From: Bradyrhizobium arachidis
GTDB taxonomy: Bacteria; Pseudomonadota; Alphaproteobacteria; Rhizobiales; Xanthobacteraceae
Length of the DNA: 64,000 nt
Assembly: GCF_015291705.1 (NCBI RefSeq)
Contig: NZ_CP030050.1
Coordinates: 4,712,001-4,776,000, forward strand
Direction: 5' to 3'
Numbering within the stretch: the first letter of the stretch is position 1; each line of letters begins with the position of its first letter. Of this stretch, positions 47,565 through 56,637 are shown piece after piece. A program made the position numbers and the translations under genes. A model generated the notes under the pieces. The model did no database searches. It was not told the DNA's origin and saw only the letters and a list, made by a program, of their open reading frames with translations.

Positions 47565-49034
47565 TCACGCCCGCCGGGCCGATTTGCTTCTGGCGCGCAA
47601 GGCTGCGCGCGATTCCCGCGCCAGCCGCCGGGCAGAGGCGACGAGCTCAGGAACCGCGTGCCCCGAAAATCCCAGCACGAAGCCGGGCAGGGGACGGGCG
47701 CGCGAATAGGTGTCGGCGAGCAGCCAGCCTTCCGCACCGGCGGCCTGCTTGGCCTCTGCCGCGACCGACAGATCGACCGCTGGATCGAACCGGGCGACCA
47801 GATGTAGTCCTTGCGAGGGCACCGGCACCGACAACGCGCCCTCGGATGTGGCTTCCAACGTCTCGGCCAGCACGTCGCGCGCTTCGCGATAGAGTTTTCG
47901 CACCCGCTTCAGGTTTGCGGCGAAGGCGCCGGAATTGAGCATGTCCGCGACCGCGCCTTCCATCAGCGTGCCGGGAAAGCGGTCGAGCGCAGCACGCGCG
48001 GCGGCGACGTCAGCGATGAGGCGCTCGGGCAGGGCGCAATAGCCGATGCGCAGGCCCGGAAACAGCGTCTTGGCGAACGTGCCCATGTAGATCACGCGCT
48101 GGAGGTGGTCGATGCCGGCGAGCGACATCAGCGGCGCGCCGTCATAGCGGAACTCGCTGTCGTAATCGTCCTCCAGCACGAAGGCGTCGGCTTGCCTCGC
48201 CCAGTCCAGCAGCTCGAGCCGCCGCGGCATCGACATCTGCACGCCCAGCGGAAACTGGTGCGATGGCGTCACATAGGCCGCGCGCGCGGACGGCGCTGCG
48301 GTACGCCCCTTGGCGACACGCATCCCATGCTCGTCCACGGGAGCGGGGACCGCGCGATAGCCGCAATGCGCGATGGTTTTGCGTGCGGCAGGGTAGCCGG
48401 GGTCCTCGCACCAGACCTGATCGCCAGCCTTCAGGATTGCGCTCAACACGATGCGCAGCGCATGCAGCGTACCTGACGTGAGCATGATCTGATCAGGGTC
48501 GCAGCGCAGCCCGCGCGCCGACAGCAGATGATCGGCAATCGCCGCGCGCAGCTCGCGGCTGCCGCGGGGATCGCCATAATGCAGATGCTCGGACCCGAAG
48601 GCGCGCATGCGCCGGCCGACAAAGGCGCGAAAACGCTGCACCGCGCGCTCGTCGATATGGGTGCAGCCAAGCGCGAACGCTCCTTGCCGGGGCGCCTCGA
48701 CTACGATCTTCGAACTCTTCGGCTCAGTCGCGCGCGCCGGAATGCGCGCCGCAACGAACGTACCGGAGCCGACGGTCGCCTCGGCAAAGCCGTCGGCGAT
48801 CAGACGCTCATAGGCGGTGACGACGGCGTTGCGGCGGAAGCCGGTTTGCTTCGCCAGCGTGCGCGATGGTGGCAACGGCTCGCCCGGTTTGACGAGACCG
48901 GAGACGATCTTTTCGCACAGCGCCTGGTACAGCCGGTGCGCGGCGGAAGCGCCTGGCGTGATGTGCGCCCCGGTGAGATCGAGCGGCAGCTCGGCTTTGG
49001 CGGGCGCAGAGGAATTGGTCGGAATTTTTTGCAT
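47565..49034 (-). CDS. MocR/PdxR-type regulator (GntR winged helix fused to aminotransferase-like domain)
   Basis: A 489-residue chimera. A GntR DNA-binding domain occupies about residues 30-105 (YQALCEKIVSGLVKPGEPLP, LAKQTGFRRNAVVTAYERL) and the remainder is a fold-type I aminotransferase-like domain that binds PLP; the Schiff-base lysine region reads YMGTFAKTLFPGLRIGYC. Such proteins sense PLP or an amino compound. ATG 49034 is chosen for the family N-terminus; the frame opens to 49424. It is divergent, 75 bp apart, from a PNPOx-like gene, the classic MocR target arrangement. Confidence 0.92.
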   Translation of the reverse strand: MQKIPTNSSAPAKAELPLDLTGAHITPGASAAHRLYQALCEKIVSGLVKPGEPLPPSRTLAKQTGFRRNAVVTAYERLIADGFAEATVGSGTFVAARIPARATEPKSSKIVVEAPRQGAFALGCTHIDERAVQRFRAFVGRRMRAFGSEHLHYGDPRGSRELRAAIADHLLSARGLRCDPDQIMLTSGTLHALRIVLSAILKAGDQVWCEDPGYPAARKTIAHCGYRAVPAPVDEHGMRVAKGRTAAPSARAAYVTPSHQFPLGVQMSMPRRLELLDWARQADAFVLEDDYDSEFRYDGAPLMSLAGIDHLQRVIYMGTFAKTLFPGLRIGYCALPERLIADVAAARAALDRFPGTLMEGAVADMLNSGAFAANLKRVRKLYREARDVLAETLEATSEGALSVPVPSQGLHLVARFDPAVDLSVAAEAKQAAGAEGWLLADTYSRARPLPGFVLGFSGHAVPELVASARRLARESRAALRARSKSARRA

Positions 49035-49109
49035 GGAATTGGCACTATCGCAGACCAAATCGGCCGCTACAACTCTCCTGGAATTGTTCCAATCTCGACA
49101 GGAGCGGCC

Positions 49110-49835
49110 GTGAGCCAGACCGAAAGCCCAAATTCCTACCCGACGTCGGCGCGCAACCAGGTCAAGCGCCGTCATGACCGCGGCTTCTACGATCACGAGA
49201 CGGTTCATCGCATCCTGGATTCCTCGATGCTGTGCCACGTCTCCTACGTCATCGACGGCCAGCCCTATTGCACGCCGACCTTCTTCTGGCGCGAGGGCAC
49301 GAAGCTCTATTGGCACGGCTCGAGCGCCAGCCGCATGCTGCGCAACCAGACCAAAGGCGAGCGCGTCTGCCTGACGGTCGCTCATCTCGACAGCCTCGTG
49401 CTGGCGCGGTGCGGCTTCAACCATTCCGCCGACTATCGCGCGGTGATGGCGTTCGGCACGGCCTATCTCGTCACCGACGCGGAAGAGAAGAAGCGGGCGG
49501 TGGTCGCCATGGTCGACCGCTTTTTCCCGGATCGCACCGCCACCTTGCGGGCAAGCAACACGCAGGAGATCAAGGCGACGTCCTTCATCGCGATGGAGAT
49601 CGAGGAAGCCTCGGCCAAGGTCCGCGCCAAGGGGGTTGCCGACGACGACGAGGACTATGCGCTGCCGATCTATGCCGAGCGCATTCCTGTCCGTACCGTG
49701 CTCGGCGCGCCGGAACCTTGCCCGCGCCTGCTCGACGGCGTAACGCGCCCTGCGACGCTCAATGGCTATTCGGAAGGCCGGTTGCTCGAAGATGCATTGC
49801 GGGATGCTTATTTTGTGGAGTACCCGAACAGCTGA
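49110..49835 (+). CDS. Pyridoxamine 5'-phosphate oxidase-like flavin-binding protein
   Basis: A 241-residue split-barrel flavoprotein. Signature parts are HETVHRILDSSMLCHVSYV, GQPYCTPTFFWREGTKLYWHGSSASRM and VCLTVAHLDSLVLA, the usual flavin/nucleotide-binding layout of the PNPOx-like clan. It is not PdxH itself, being differently arranged. GTG 49110 follows GGAG with 5-nt spacing. It is probably controlled by the divergent MocR regulator. Substrate unknown. Confidence 0.88.
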   Translation: MSQTESPNSYPTSARNQVKRRHDRGFYDHETVHRILDSSMLCHVSYVIDGQPYCTPTFFWREGTKLYWHGSSASRMLRNQTKGERVCLTVAHLDSLVLARCGFNHSADYRAVMAFGTAYLVTDAEEKKRAVVAMVDRFFPDRTATLRASNTQEIKATSFIAMEIEEASAKVRAKGVADDDEDYALPIYAERIPVRTVLGAPEPCPRLLDGVTRPATLNGYSEGRLLEDALRDAYFVEYPNS

Positions 49836-49887
49836 AATCGGCTAGCTTCGCGCTCCCAAGGATCATTGAAATGCCTGGAGTTGCCTG

Positions 49888-51165
49888 ATGAATGCCGAAA
49901 CGCAGCAAAGGATTCTCGACGCCGTCGACGCCGGCTTCGAAGCCCAGCTTGCGACCACCCGCGATTTCGTCGCGATCCCTTCGACCCGCGGTGCGGAGGG
50001 ACCGTGCCAGGACATGATCGGCGACCTCCTGCGCGCGCGCGGCTATGAGGTCGACGACTGGCACATCAACGTCGACGATCTCAAGGATCTGCGCGGCTTC
50101 GGCCCGATCGAGCACGATTTTTCCAAGGCGCGCAGCGTGGTCGGCACCTATCGTCCCGCGACCGAGGCCGGCAAATCGCTGATCCTCCAGGGACACTGCG
50201 ACGTGGTGCCGGCTGGACCTTTGGAATTGTGGGACACCCCGCCGTTCTCGCCGGTCATCAAGGACGGCAAGATGTTCGGGCGCGGCGCCTGCGACATGAA
50301 GTCCGGCACGATCGGCGCGCTCTATGCGCTGGATGCCATCAAGGCGGCCGGCCTCAAGCCGACGGCCCGGATCCACTTCCAGTCGGTGATCGAGGAGGAG
50401 AGCACCGGCGTCGGCGCGCTCTCGACATTGCAACGTGGCTATCGCGCGGATGCCTGCTTCATTCCGGAGCCGACCGGCGGCAAGATGGTGCGCTCGCAGG
50501 TCGGCGTGATCTGGTTTCGCCTGCGCGTGAAGGGCCACCCGACCCATGTTGCCTTTGCCGGCTCGGGCTCGAATGCGATCATGGCGGCCTATCATTTGAT
50601 CCAGGCGCTGCAGAAGCTCGAGATCGAGTGGAACGAGCGTGCCAAAGCCGATCGGCACTTCAAGACGCTCAACCATCCCATCAACTTCAACCCCGGCATC
50701 ATCAAGGGCGGCGATTGGGCCTCCAGCGTACCGGCCTGGTGCGACGTCGATTGCCGCATCGCGGTGTTGCCGGGCTGGTCGGTGGCCGATCACCAGAAGG
50801 AAATTCTGGCCTGCGTCGCCGCCGCCGCACGCAACCACCGCTTTCTTGCCAACAATCCGCCGGAGGTCGAATGGTCGGGCTTCCTGTCGGAAGGCTATGA
50901 ACTGACCGACGCCGCCGCGCCGGAAGCCGCGTTCGGCAAGGCCTTCAACAAGGTCTATGGCGGCGCGGTCGAGGATCTCGTCTTCACCGCGCTCACCGAC
51001 ACCCGCTTCTATGGCCTCAATTACAGCATCCCCAGCCTCTGCTTCGGCGCCAGCGGCGGCGAGATGCACGGCTTCAACGAATTCGTCGATCTGGACTCGC
51101 TGAAGCAATCGACCAAGGCGATGGCGCTCTTCATCGCGGAATGGTGCGGGGTGGAGAAGGCGTAG
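49888..51165 (+). CDS. M20 family deacylase (ArgE/DapE type)
   Basis: A 425-residue zinc-dependent amidohydrolase. Metal-site segments: LQGHCDVVPAG with the first His and Asp, MFGRGACDMKSG with the bridging Asp, and VIEEESTGVG with the general-base Glu pair. A dimerisation domain lies in the middle. ATG 49888 follows GGAG. ArgE/DapE annotations cover many N-acyl amino acid hydrolases; the substrate here is unknown. It is 53 bp after the PNPOx-like gene and may be co-transcribed with it. Confidence 0.92.
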   Translation: MNAETQQRILDAVDAGFEAQLATTRDFVAIPSTRGAEGPCQDMIGDLLRARGYEVDDWHINVDDLKDLRGFGPIEHDFSKARSVVGTYRPATEAGKSLILQGHCDVVPAGPLELWDTPPFSPVIKDGKMFGRGACDMKSGTIGALYALDAIKAAGLKPTARIHFQSVIEEESTGVGALSTLQRGYRADACFIPEPTGGKMVRSQVGVIWFRLRVKGHPTHVAFAGSGSNAIMAAYHLIQALQKLEIEWNERAKADRHFKTLNHPINFNPGIIKGGDWASSVPAWCDVDCRIAVLPGWSVADHQKEILACVAAAARNHRFLANNPPEVEWSGFLSEGYELTDAAAPEAAFGKAFNKVYGGAVEDLVFTALTDTRFYGLNYSIPSLCFGASGGEMHGFNEFVDLDSLKQSTKAMALFIAEWCGVEKA

Positions 51166-51186
51166 GCGTTGCCGCAGTCACAGCCC

Positions 51187-51280
51187 TCGTAGGGTGGGCA
51201 AAGGCGGATTTGCGCCGTACCCACCAGTTGTATCCGACATGACCAGGGCGTGGGCGCGCTTCGCTTTGCCCACCCTACGA
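51187..51280. repeat. Intergenic repeat with perfect 17-bp inverted ends
   Basis: The arms tcgtagggtgggcaaag (51187-51203) and ctttgcccaccctacga (51264-51280) are exact inverted copies, separated by 60 bp. The sequence resembles the recurrent gtagggtgggcaaagc element I recall from Bradyrhizobium intergenic regions. Located between the deacylase gene and the kynurenine operon. Confidence 0.8.
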
Positions 51281-51416
51281 CGTCTTGGCTGGAGCGCCCA
51301 GTTGCCCGAAGCAATGGCGCGCCCAAATCCTTTAAGCTTAAAAGAAAGACTAGGATGCGGCCTTTAGCGGTGGCAGACTGGCGCCCGGTTCGGTGGACGA
51401 GTCCTCGGGAGCAACA

Positions 51417-52226
51417 ATGCGCGATTGGGATGATGCTTACGCCAATTCGGCCCATATCCCGGGCTCCGACAAAATGCCGGCACAATGGGCGGAGCGGGCG
51501 GCGGCCTACCGCGCCGGGCTGAAGCATTTTCGCCCTGACATCGCTTACGGCTCCGGCGAGCGCCAACGCCTCGACCTGATCCTGCCCGACGGCGACAGCA
51601 AGGGCCTCGTCGTGTTCGTCCATGGCGGCTACTGGATGCGCTTCGACAAATCGACCTGGACGGATCTGGCCGAGGGCGCACGGCACCACGGCTGGACGGT
51701 CTGCTTGCCGAGCTACACGCTGACGCCGGCGGCGCGCATCTCCGACATCACCGCGGAGATCACCGCTGCGATTGCGAAAGCGGCTTCGCTTGTCGCAGGC
51801 CCGATCCGGCTCGCCGGTCATTCCGCCGGCGGCCATCTGGTCACCCGCATGCTGTGCGACGACAGCCGGCTCGAAGGCGCCATCTACAACCGCATCGCTG
51901 GCACGCTCTCGATCAGCGGCCTGCACGATCTGCGTCCACTGCTGAAGACCAAGATGAACGACACGCTGCGCATGACCATGGAGGAGGCGAGCCTCGAAAG
52001 CGCCGCGCTGCATCTGCCGCGCGGACATTCGCCTGTGACCGCCTGGGTCGGCGGCAGCGAGCGGCCGGAGTTCATCCGCCAGTCCGATCTGATGGCCAAT
52101 GTCTGGACCGGGTTCGACGTGCCGACCCGCCTCGTCGTCGATCCCGGGCTGAACCATTTCACCGTGATCGACGGATTGAAGGATCCGTCGTCGCCGATCA
52201 CCGCGCGCCTGATCGGCCTCGACTGA
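51417..52226 (+). CDS. Alpha/beta hydrolase, probable kynurenine (arylformamide) formamidase
   Basis: A 269-residue alpha/beta-hydrolase. The oxyanion strand reads [16 protein letters not shown] (HGG motif) and the nucleophile elbow is GHSAGGHL, with a late GLNHFTVID supplying the histidine. This is the hormone-sensitive-lipase-like branch, as in arylformamidases that hydrolyse N-formylkynurenine. The directly following genes kynA and kynU supply the two flanking pathway steps, which makes this assignment likely. ATG 51417 follows GGGAG; GTG 51393 is another start. The cyclase-type KynB found in many bacteria is not present here. Confidence 0.85.
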   Translation: MRDWDDAYANSAHIPGSDKMPAQWAERAAAYRAGLKHFRPDIAYGSGERQRLDLILPDGDSKGLVVFVHGGYWMRFDKSTWTDLAEGARHHGWTVCLPSYTLTPAARISDITAEITAAIAKAASLVAGPIRLAGHSAGGHLVTRMLCDDSRLEGAIYNRIAGTLSISGLHDLRPLLKTKMNDTLRMTMEEASLESAALHLPRGHSPVTAWVGGSERPEFIRQSDLMANVWTGFDVPTRLVVDPGLNHFTVIDGLKDPSSPITARLIGLD

Positions 52227-52263
52227 GCAAGGGCAGGGATGTGATCGATCGGGAGGGATTGTC

Positions 52264-53103
52264 ATGACGTCCAACGATTACGATCCTGCAAGCGAAGGCG
52301 CCGAGACCGATTTCGCCCGGCGCATGTCCTATGGCGACTATCTGGCGCTCGATGCGATCCTCGGCGCGCAGCACCCGCTCTCGGAAGCGCATGACGAGAT
52401 GCTGTTCATCATCCAGCATCAGACCACCGAGCTGTGGATGCGCCTTGCCATCCACGAGCTGAGCGCCGCACGCCGCGCCATCGCCAAAGACGAGGTGCAG
52501 CCCGCGATGAAGATGCTGGCGCGCATGTCGCGCATCTTCGAGCAGCTCAACAACGCCTGGGATGTGCTGCGAACGATGACGCCGAGCGAATACACGCGCT
52601 TCCGCTCCCAGCTCGGCCAGTCCTCGGGCTTCCAGTCGCGGCAGTATCGGCTGATCGAGTTTTTGCTGGGCAACCGCAATCACGCCATGCTCAAGCCGCA
52701 CGCGCACGATGCGGAGACGACGAAGCTGCTTGAGGACGAGCTCGCGACGCCAAGCCTCTATGACGAGGTGTTGCGGCTCGCCGATCGCAATGGGCTGAAG
52801 ATGCCGGCGGCTGTACTGGCGCGCGACGTCCGCGAAACTCATAGTCTCAACGAAGGCGTGCTTCAGGCCTGGCGGATCGTGTACGAGGCACCGGAGACGC
52901 ACTGGATGCTCTACGAGCTCGCGGAAAAGCTGGTCGATTTCGAGGACTACTTTCGCCGCTGGCGCTTCAACCATGTCACGACGGTCGAGCGCGTCATCGG
53001 CTTCAAGCGCGGCACCGGCGGCACCGGCGGTGTCAGCTATCTCAAGCGCATGCTGGAGGTCGAGCTGTTCCCCGAGCTCTGGCGCGTGCGTACCATTCTC
53101 TAG
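52264..53103 (+). CDS. kynA: Tryptophan 2,3-dioxygenase
   Basis: Heme enzyme that opens the indole ring of L-tryptophan to N-formylkynurenine. The 279-residue protein matches the family: [33 protein letters not shown] with the distal-side residues, [14 protein letters not shown], and the proximal heme histidine in [17 protein letters not shown], followed by [15 protein letters not shown] 52264 follows GGGAGG with 8-nt spacing. Middle gene of a three-gene tryptophan degradation operon. Confidence 0.97.
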   Translation: MTSNDYDPASEGAETDFARRMSYGDYLALDAILGAQHPLSEAHDEMLFIIQHQTTELWMRLAIHELSAARRAIAKDEVQPAMKMLARMSRIFEQLNNAWDVLRTMTPSEYTRFRSQLGQSSGFQSRQYRLIEFLLGNRNHAMLKPHAHDAETTKLLEDELATPSLYDEVLRLADRNGLKMPAAVLARDVRETHSLNEGVLQAWRIVYEAPETHWMLYELAEKLVDFEDYFRRWRFNHVTTVERVIGFKRGTGGTGGVSYLKRMLEVELFPELWRVRTIL

Positions 53104-53105
53104 AG

Positions 53106-54314
53106 ATGTCCATGACCAAGCTTCGCGTCTACGACGACACCAGGGCGCTGTTTCATCTGCCCGACGGCGTGATCTATCTCGACGGCAACTCGCTCGGGGC
53201 GCTGCCGCTGGGCGTCGCCGAGCGCGTCAATCGTGTTATCACGGACGAGTGGGGCCATGAGCTGATCCGCGCCTGGAACACGGCCGGCTGGTATGCCCAG
53301 CCGCGCCATGTTGGCGATCGCATCGCGCGGCTGATCGGCGCGGAAGCCGGCTCGGTGATGGTCGGCGACACGCTGTCGCTGAAGGTCTATCAGGCGCTCG
53401 CCGCCGCGCTCGATATGAACGCGTCGCGCAAAATCGTCCTGTCGGACACCGGCAATTTCCCGACCGATCTCTACATGGCCGAGGGCCTGATCGCGACGTT
53501 CGGGCGCGGCCATCAATTGCGCCTGGTGGCGCCGGAGCGGATCGAGGCCGCGCTGTCGGAGGACATCGCGGTGCTCTACATCACCGAGGTCGACTACCGC
53601 ACCGGCCGCCGCCACGACATGGCCACGCTCACCGCAAAGGCGCATGCGCTTGGGATCGTCACGGTGTGGGATCTCGCGCATTCGGCCGGCGCGCTGCCCG
53701 TTGACCTCGCCGGCTGCGGCGCCGACTTTGCGGCTGGTTGCACCTACAAATACGTCAACGCCGGCCCCGGCGCGCCGGCCTTCCTCTACGTCGCGCCGCG
53801 CCATGCCGATGATGCACGCGCTGCGCTGTCGGGCTGGATGGGGCACGCAAAACCCTTTGCATTCGAGCTTGGCTATGCGGCTGCCGGCGGCGTCGAGCGC
53901 ATGCGCGTCGGCACGCCGCCGGTGCTGGCGATGGCGGCGCTGGAGGCTTCGCTCGATATCTGGGATCGGGTTGATATTGACGAGGTCCGCGCGCGTTCGC
54001 TGGCGCTCGGTGATTTGCTCATCGCCGAGGTCGAACGCCGTTGTCCGTCTCTGAAGCTGGTGACGCCGCGTGCGCATGCGCGCCGCGGCTCGCAGGTCTC
54101 GTTCGCCTTCGACGGCGGCTACGCCGCCATGCAGGCCCTGATTGCCCGCGGTGTGATCGGAGACTTCCGCGCGCCTGACATCATGAGGTTCGGCATCACG
54201 CCGCTGTATATTGGAGAAGATGAAATCATCCGCGCAGCCGAGATCATCGAGGAGGTGATCGCAGGCGAGGTGTGGCGGCGGCCGGAGTATCAGGTCGTCA
54301 ATGCGGTGACGTGA
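53106..54314 (+). CDS. kynU: Kynureninase
   Basis: PLP enzyme that cleaves kynurenine to anthranilate and alanine. The 402-residue product has IYLDGNSLGALP at the N-terminus, VWDLAHSAGALPVDL with the cofactor aspartate, and CTYKYVNAGPGAPAF holding the Schiff-base lysine. ATG 53106 lies two bases after the kynA stop, with ATG 53112 as alternative, so they are coupled. No 3-hydroxyanthranilate genes follow, so anthranilate is the likely end product here. Confidence 0.96.
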   Translation: MSMTKLRVYDDTRALFHLPDGVIYLDGNSLGALPLGVAERVNRVITDEWGHELIRAWNTAGWYAQPRHVGDRIARLIGAEAGSVMVGDTLSLKVYQALAAALDMNASRKIVLSDTGNFPTDLYMAEGLIATFGRGHQLRLVAPERIEAALSEDIAVLYITEVDYRTGRRHDMATLTAKAHALGIVTVWDLAHSAGALPVDLAGCGADFAAGCTYKYVNAGPGAPAFLYVAPRHADDARAALSGWMGHAKPFAFELGYAAAGGVERMRVGTPPVLAMAALEASLDIWDRVDIDEVRARSLALGDLLIAEVERRCPSLKLVTPRAHARRGSQVSFAFDGGYAAMQALIARGVIGDFRAPDIMRFGITPLYIGEDEIIRAAEIIEEVIAGEVWRRPEYQVVNAVT

Positions 54315-54326
54315 AAGGATCTATCA

Positions 54327-54474
54327 CCGTCACTCTGAGGTGCGAGCTGGGCGGCGCCGACGCGCCGCTGGGCGAGCCTCGAAGGGCGACGGCCGAGCTG
54401 CATCGGGGCCGTGCATCCTTCGAGGCTCCCTGCACGGTGCTGCGCACCGCGCAGCTCGCACCTCAGGATGACGG
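54327..54474. repeat. REP-like intergenic palindromic element, copy B
   Basis: Bounded by CCGTCACTCTGAG and CTCAGGATGACGG, the same inverted ends as the element at 17028-17149, with the shared inner segments cctcgaagggc and catccttcgaggct. The right end overlaps the 3' end of the minus-strand cobalamin-binding-like gene: the final tca at 54463-54465 is its stop codon. The kynurenine operon ends 13 bp before the left end. Confidence 0.85.
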
Positions 54475-55278
54475 CGCCAGAGAGGCGGTGCTTGCGCGTT
54501 CACCCCACAGAGCATTCACGATCGCATCCAGCCCGTCCGTTAGAGCCGCCGGCCCCGGCTGCAAAATGATCGTCGACTTGATCTCGACGATGCGATCATG
54601 CCGCACCGCCGGAATGTCACTCCACCCCTCACGCGCGCGGATACGGCCAGGGACAACCTTCTTGCCGCACCAGGAAGCAAGGATCACGTCGGGCGCGGCC
54701 TCGCGCACAGCCTCGGCCGTCACGATCCGATCCTTCGCGGCCTGCCGATGCCGCAGCTCCGGAAACACGTCCACGCCTCCGGCGATCTCGATCAGCTCGG
54801 AGACCCAGCCGATGCCCGAGATCAGCGGATCGTCCCACTCCTCGAAATAGACTTTTGGCCGGGACGAAGGGCGGGGCGTTGCGGCGATCGCGGCGAGGCG
54901 TTGCTCAAAACCTTGCGCGAGGTCCTCTGCGCGCCCATTCGCGCCAACCAGCGCGCCGAGCGTGCGGATCATCGCGAGAATTCCGGCGATGTTGCGCTGG
55001 TTGAAGACGTGGACATCGATGCCGGCGCGCACAAGGTCGGCGACGATACTGGCCTGGAGGTCGGAGAAGGCCAGCACGAGGTCCGGTTCCAGTGCGAGGA
55101 CCTTTGGAATGTCCGCGGAGACGAAGGCCGACACCCGCGGCTTCTCCCGCCGCACCTGCGGCGGTCGGACGGCGTAGCCGGAGACGCCGACGATGCGGTC
55201 CTGCTCGCCGAGCAGGTACAGCGTTTCGACCGTCTCTTCGGTCAGGCAGACGATGCGGCGGGGCGGGAAGTGGCGCAT
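54463..55278 (-). CDS. Cobalamin-binding-like (BtuF family) protein without signal peptide
   Basis: A 271-residue protein with the type III periplasmic-binding fold of BtuF/FhuD-like proteins: RIVCLTEETVETLYLLGEQDRIVGVSG at the N-terminus and EPDLVLAFSDLQASIVADL for the first lobe. No signal peptide can be found from ATG 55278 or from the longer frame to 55365, so it may be cytoplasmic or badly started. No BtuC/BtuD genes are adjacent. The stop codon lies inside a REP-like element, suggesting that element insertion set or changed the C-terminus. Confidence 0.78.
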   Translation of the reverse strand: MRHFPPRRIVCLTEETVETLYLLGEQDRIVGVSGYAVRPPQVRREKPRVSAFVSADIPKVLALEPDLVLAFSDLQASIVADLVRAGIDVHVFNQRNIAGILAMIRTLGALVGANGRAEDLAQGFEQRLAAIAATPRPSSRPKVYFEEWDDPLISGIGWVSELIEIAGGVDVFPELRHRQAAKDRIVTAEAVREAAPDVILASWCGKKVVPGRIRAREGWSDIPAVRHDRIVEIKSTIILQPGPAALTDGLDAIVNALWGERASTASLAPSS

Positions 55279-55397
55279 GGGAGGAGCATATGCGCAAATG
55301 CGGGCTCCGATGTCACGGCGGCCATTACCTCGGACGTCATTGCTTTGCCGCGCGAAGCCATTCACCCTGAGACAACAAGAAATTGGGAGGACTTTTG

Positions 55398-55796
55398 ATG
55401 ACGCCGCTCGAGAAACTTAAAGCGATGAAGATGCCGTTCGCCGAGCTCAAGGGCGTCGAGTTCGTCGAGGCCGATAGGGATCGCGTGGTGGCGCGGATGA
55501 CGGTCCGCCCCGATCTCTGCACGCTTCACCACACCATCCACGGCGGTGCGGTGATGGCGCTGGCTGATTCCGTCGGCGCGGCTGCGACCGTGATCAACCT
55601 GCCCGAGGACGCCAAGGGTACGACCACGCTGGAGAGCAAGACCAACTTCATCGGCGGCGCCAAGGAGGGAACCACTGTTATCGCCACCGCGACCCCGGTG
55701 CACCGAGGCCGGCGGACCCAGGTCTGGACCACCCGGCTGGAGACCGAGGACGGCAAACTGGTCGCGATCGTGACCCAGACCCAGCTGGTCCTGTAA
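55398..55796 (+). CDS. PaaI-like hotdog-fold thioesterase
   Basis: A 132-residue single hotdog domain that hydrolyses acyl-CoA thioesters in related proteins. Visible: LHHTIHGGAVMALADSVGAAAT, the catalytic-helix region with the HGG motif of PaaI-type enzymes, and TNFIGGAKEGTTVIATATPVHRG. ATG 55398 follows GGGAGG with 7-nt spacing. It stands alone. The acyl substrate is unknown. Confidence 0.88.
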   Translation: MTPLEKLKAMKMPFAELKGVEFVEADRDRVVARMTVRPDLCTLHHTIHGGAVMALADSVGAAATVINLPEDAKGTTTLESKTNFIGGAKEGTTVIATATPVHRGRRTQVWTTRLETEDGKLVAIVTQTQLVL

Positions 55797-55948
55797 GATT
55801 ACGGGGCCTTGATTTTGTTAACGAATTAGTCGCTTCCGATGCCTCTAAGTTGGGCAGGTTCCCGTCTTGAAAAATTTGTTGCGACGCACAATATTGGAGG
55901 CCTAGGGATTCGAACGCCTCCTCGAGGGACACCAAGAGGAGTTTTGAC

Positions 55949-56560
55949 GTGGTACTTGAAGACACCGCCCGCACGAGGTCCGTTCCGGGCTATGTGCGGA
56001 CCCTGAGCCAGCAGGAAGAATTGCCGCTTCTGCGCGATCACCTGCTCAGGCTCGATGCCGCAAGCCGGCACGACCGCTTCAACGGTTTTCTCGACGACAG
56101 TTTCATCGAGCGTTACGCCGCCCGCTGCGCCGAGGACGGCACCGCGATCGTCGCCTACATCGTCGATGGCGTGGTGCGCGGCGCGGCCGAGCTGCATCCG
56201 CCGGAAGGTGATTCGCTGCCCGAAGTGGCCTTCAGCGTGGAAGCATCAGTGCGCCGCCAGAATGTCGGCACTATCCTGTTCAGCCGCCTGATCGCCGAAG
56301 CGCGCTGGAAGGGCTTCAAGCGCCTGCGCATCACCACCGGCGCCGAGAATCACGCGATGCGGGCGCTCGCCAGGAAGTTCGGCGCGCATCTGCAATTCCG
56401 CCATGGCGAATCGACCGGGACGATCGATCTCACCAAGACGACCGAAGACGAGCTCGCCGATCTCGCCGCCGCGCCGTTCAAGGCCGGTCGCGCGCTTCTC
56501 AGCTTCAACTCGACCTGCTGGAAGATCATCTCCAGCATGTACGGCAGTCGCGCCGCCTAG
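55949..56560 (+). CDS. GNAT-family N-acetyltransferase
   Basis: A 203-residue protein. The core GNAT features are AYIVDGVVRGAAELH, PEVAFSVEASVRRQNVGTIL (beta4 and acetyl-CoA loop, reading R-R-Q-N-V-G-T) and GFKRLRITTGAENHAM with a final KFGAHLQFRHGES. GTG 55949 follows AAGAGGAG with 8-nt spacing, a strong ribosome-binding site. A perfect bidirectional terminator lies 22 bp downstream. Acceptor unknown. Confidence 0.9.
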   Translation: MVLEDTARTRSVPGYVRTLSQQEELPLLRDHLLRLDAASRHDRFNGFLDDSFIERYAARCAEDGTAIVAYIVDGVVRGAAELHPPEGDSLPEVAFSVEASVRRQNVGTILFSRLIAEARWKGFKRLRITTGAENHAMRALARKFGAHLQFRHGESTGTIDLTKTTEDELADLAAAPFKAGRALLSFNSTCWKIISSMYGSRAA

Positions 56561-56581
56561 CTCGAAGAGCAGACGAATCAA

Positions 56582-56610
56582 AAAGCGGACCGGCAAAACC
56601 GGTCCGCTTT
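56582..56610. terminator. Bidirectional rho-independent terminator
   Basis: A 12-bp perfect stem (AAAGCGGACCGG / CCGGTCCGCTTT) with a CAAAA loop lies between the convergent GNAT gene and a small hypothetical gene. T-runs follow on both strands (TTTCGTATTTT on plus, TTTTTGATT on minus). Confidence 0.9.
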
Positions 56611-56637
56611 CGTATTTTGGGGTCGTGAAATGAGCGC

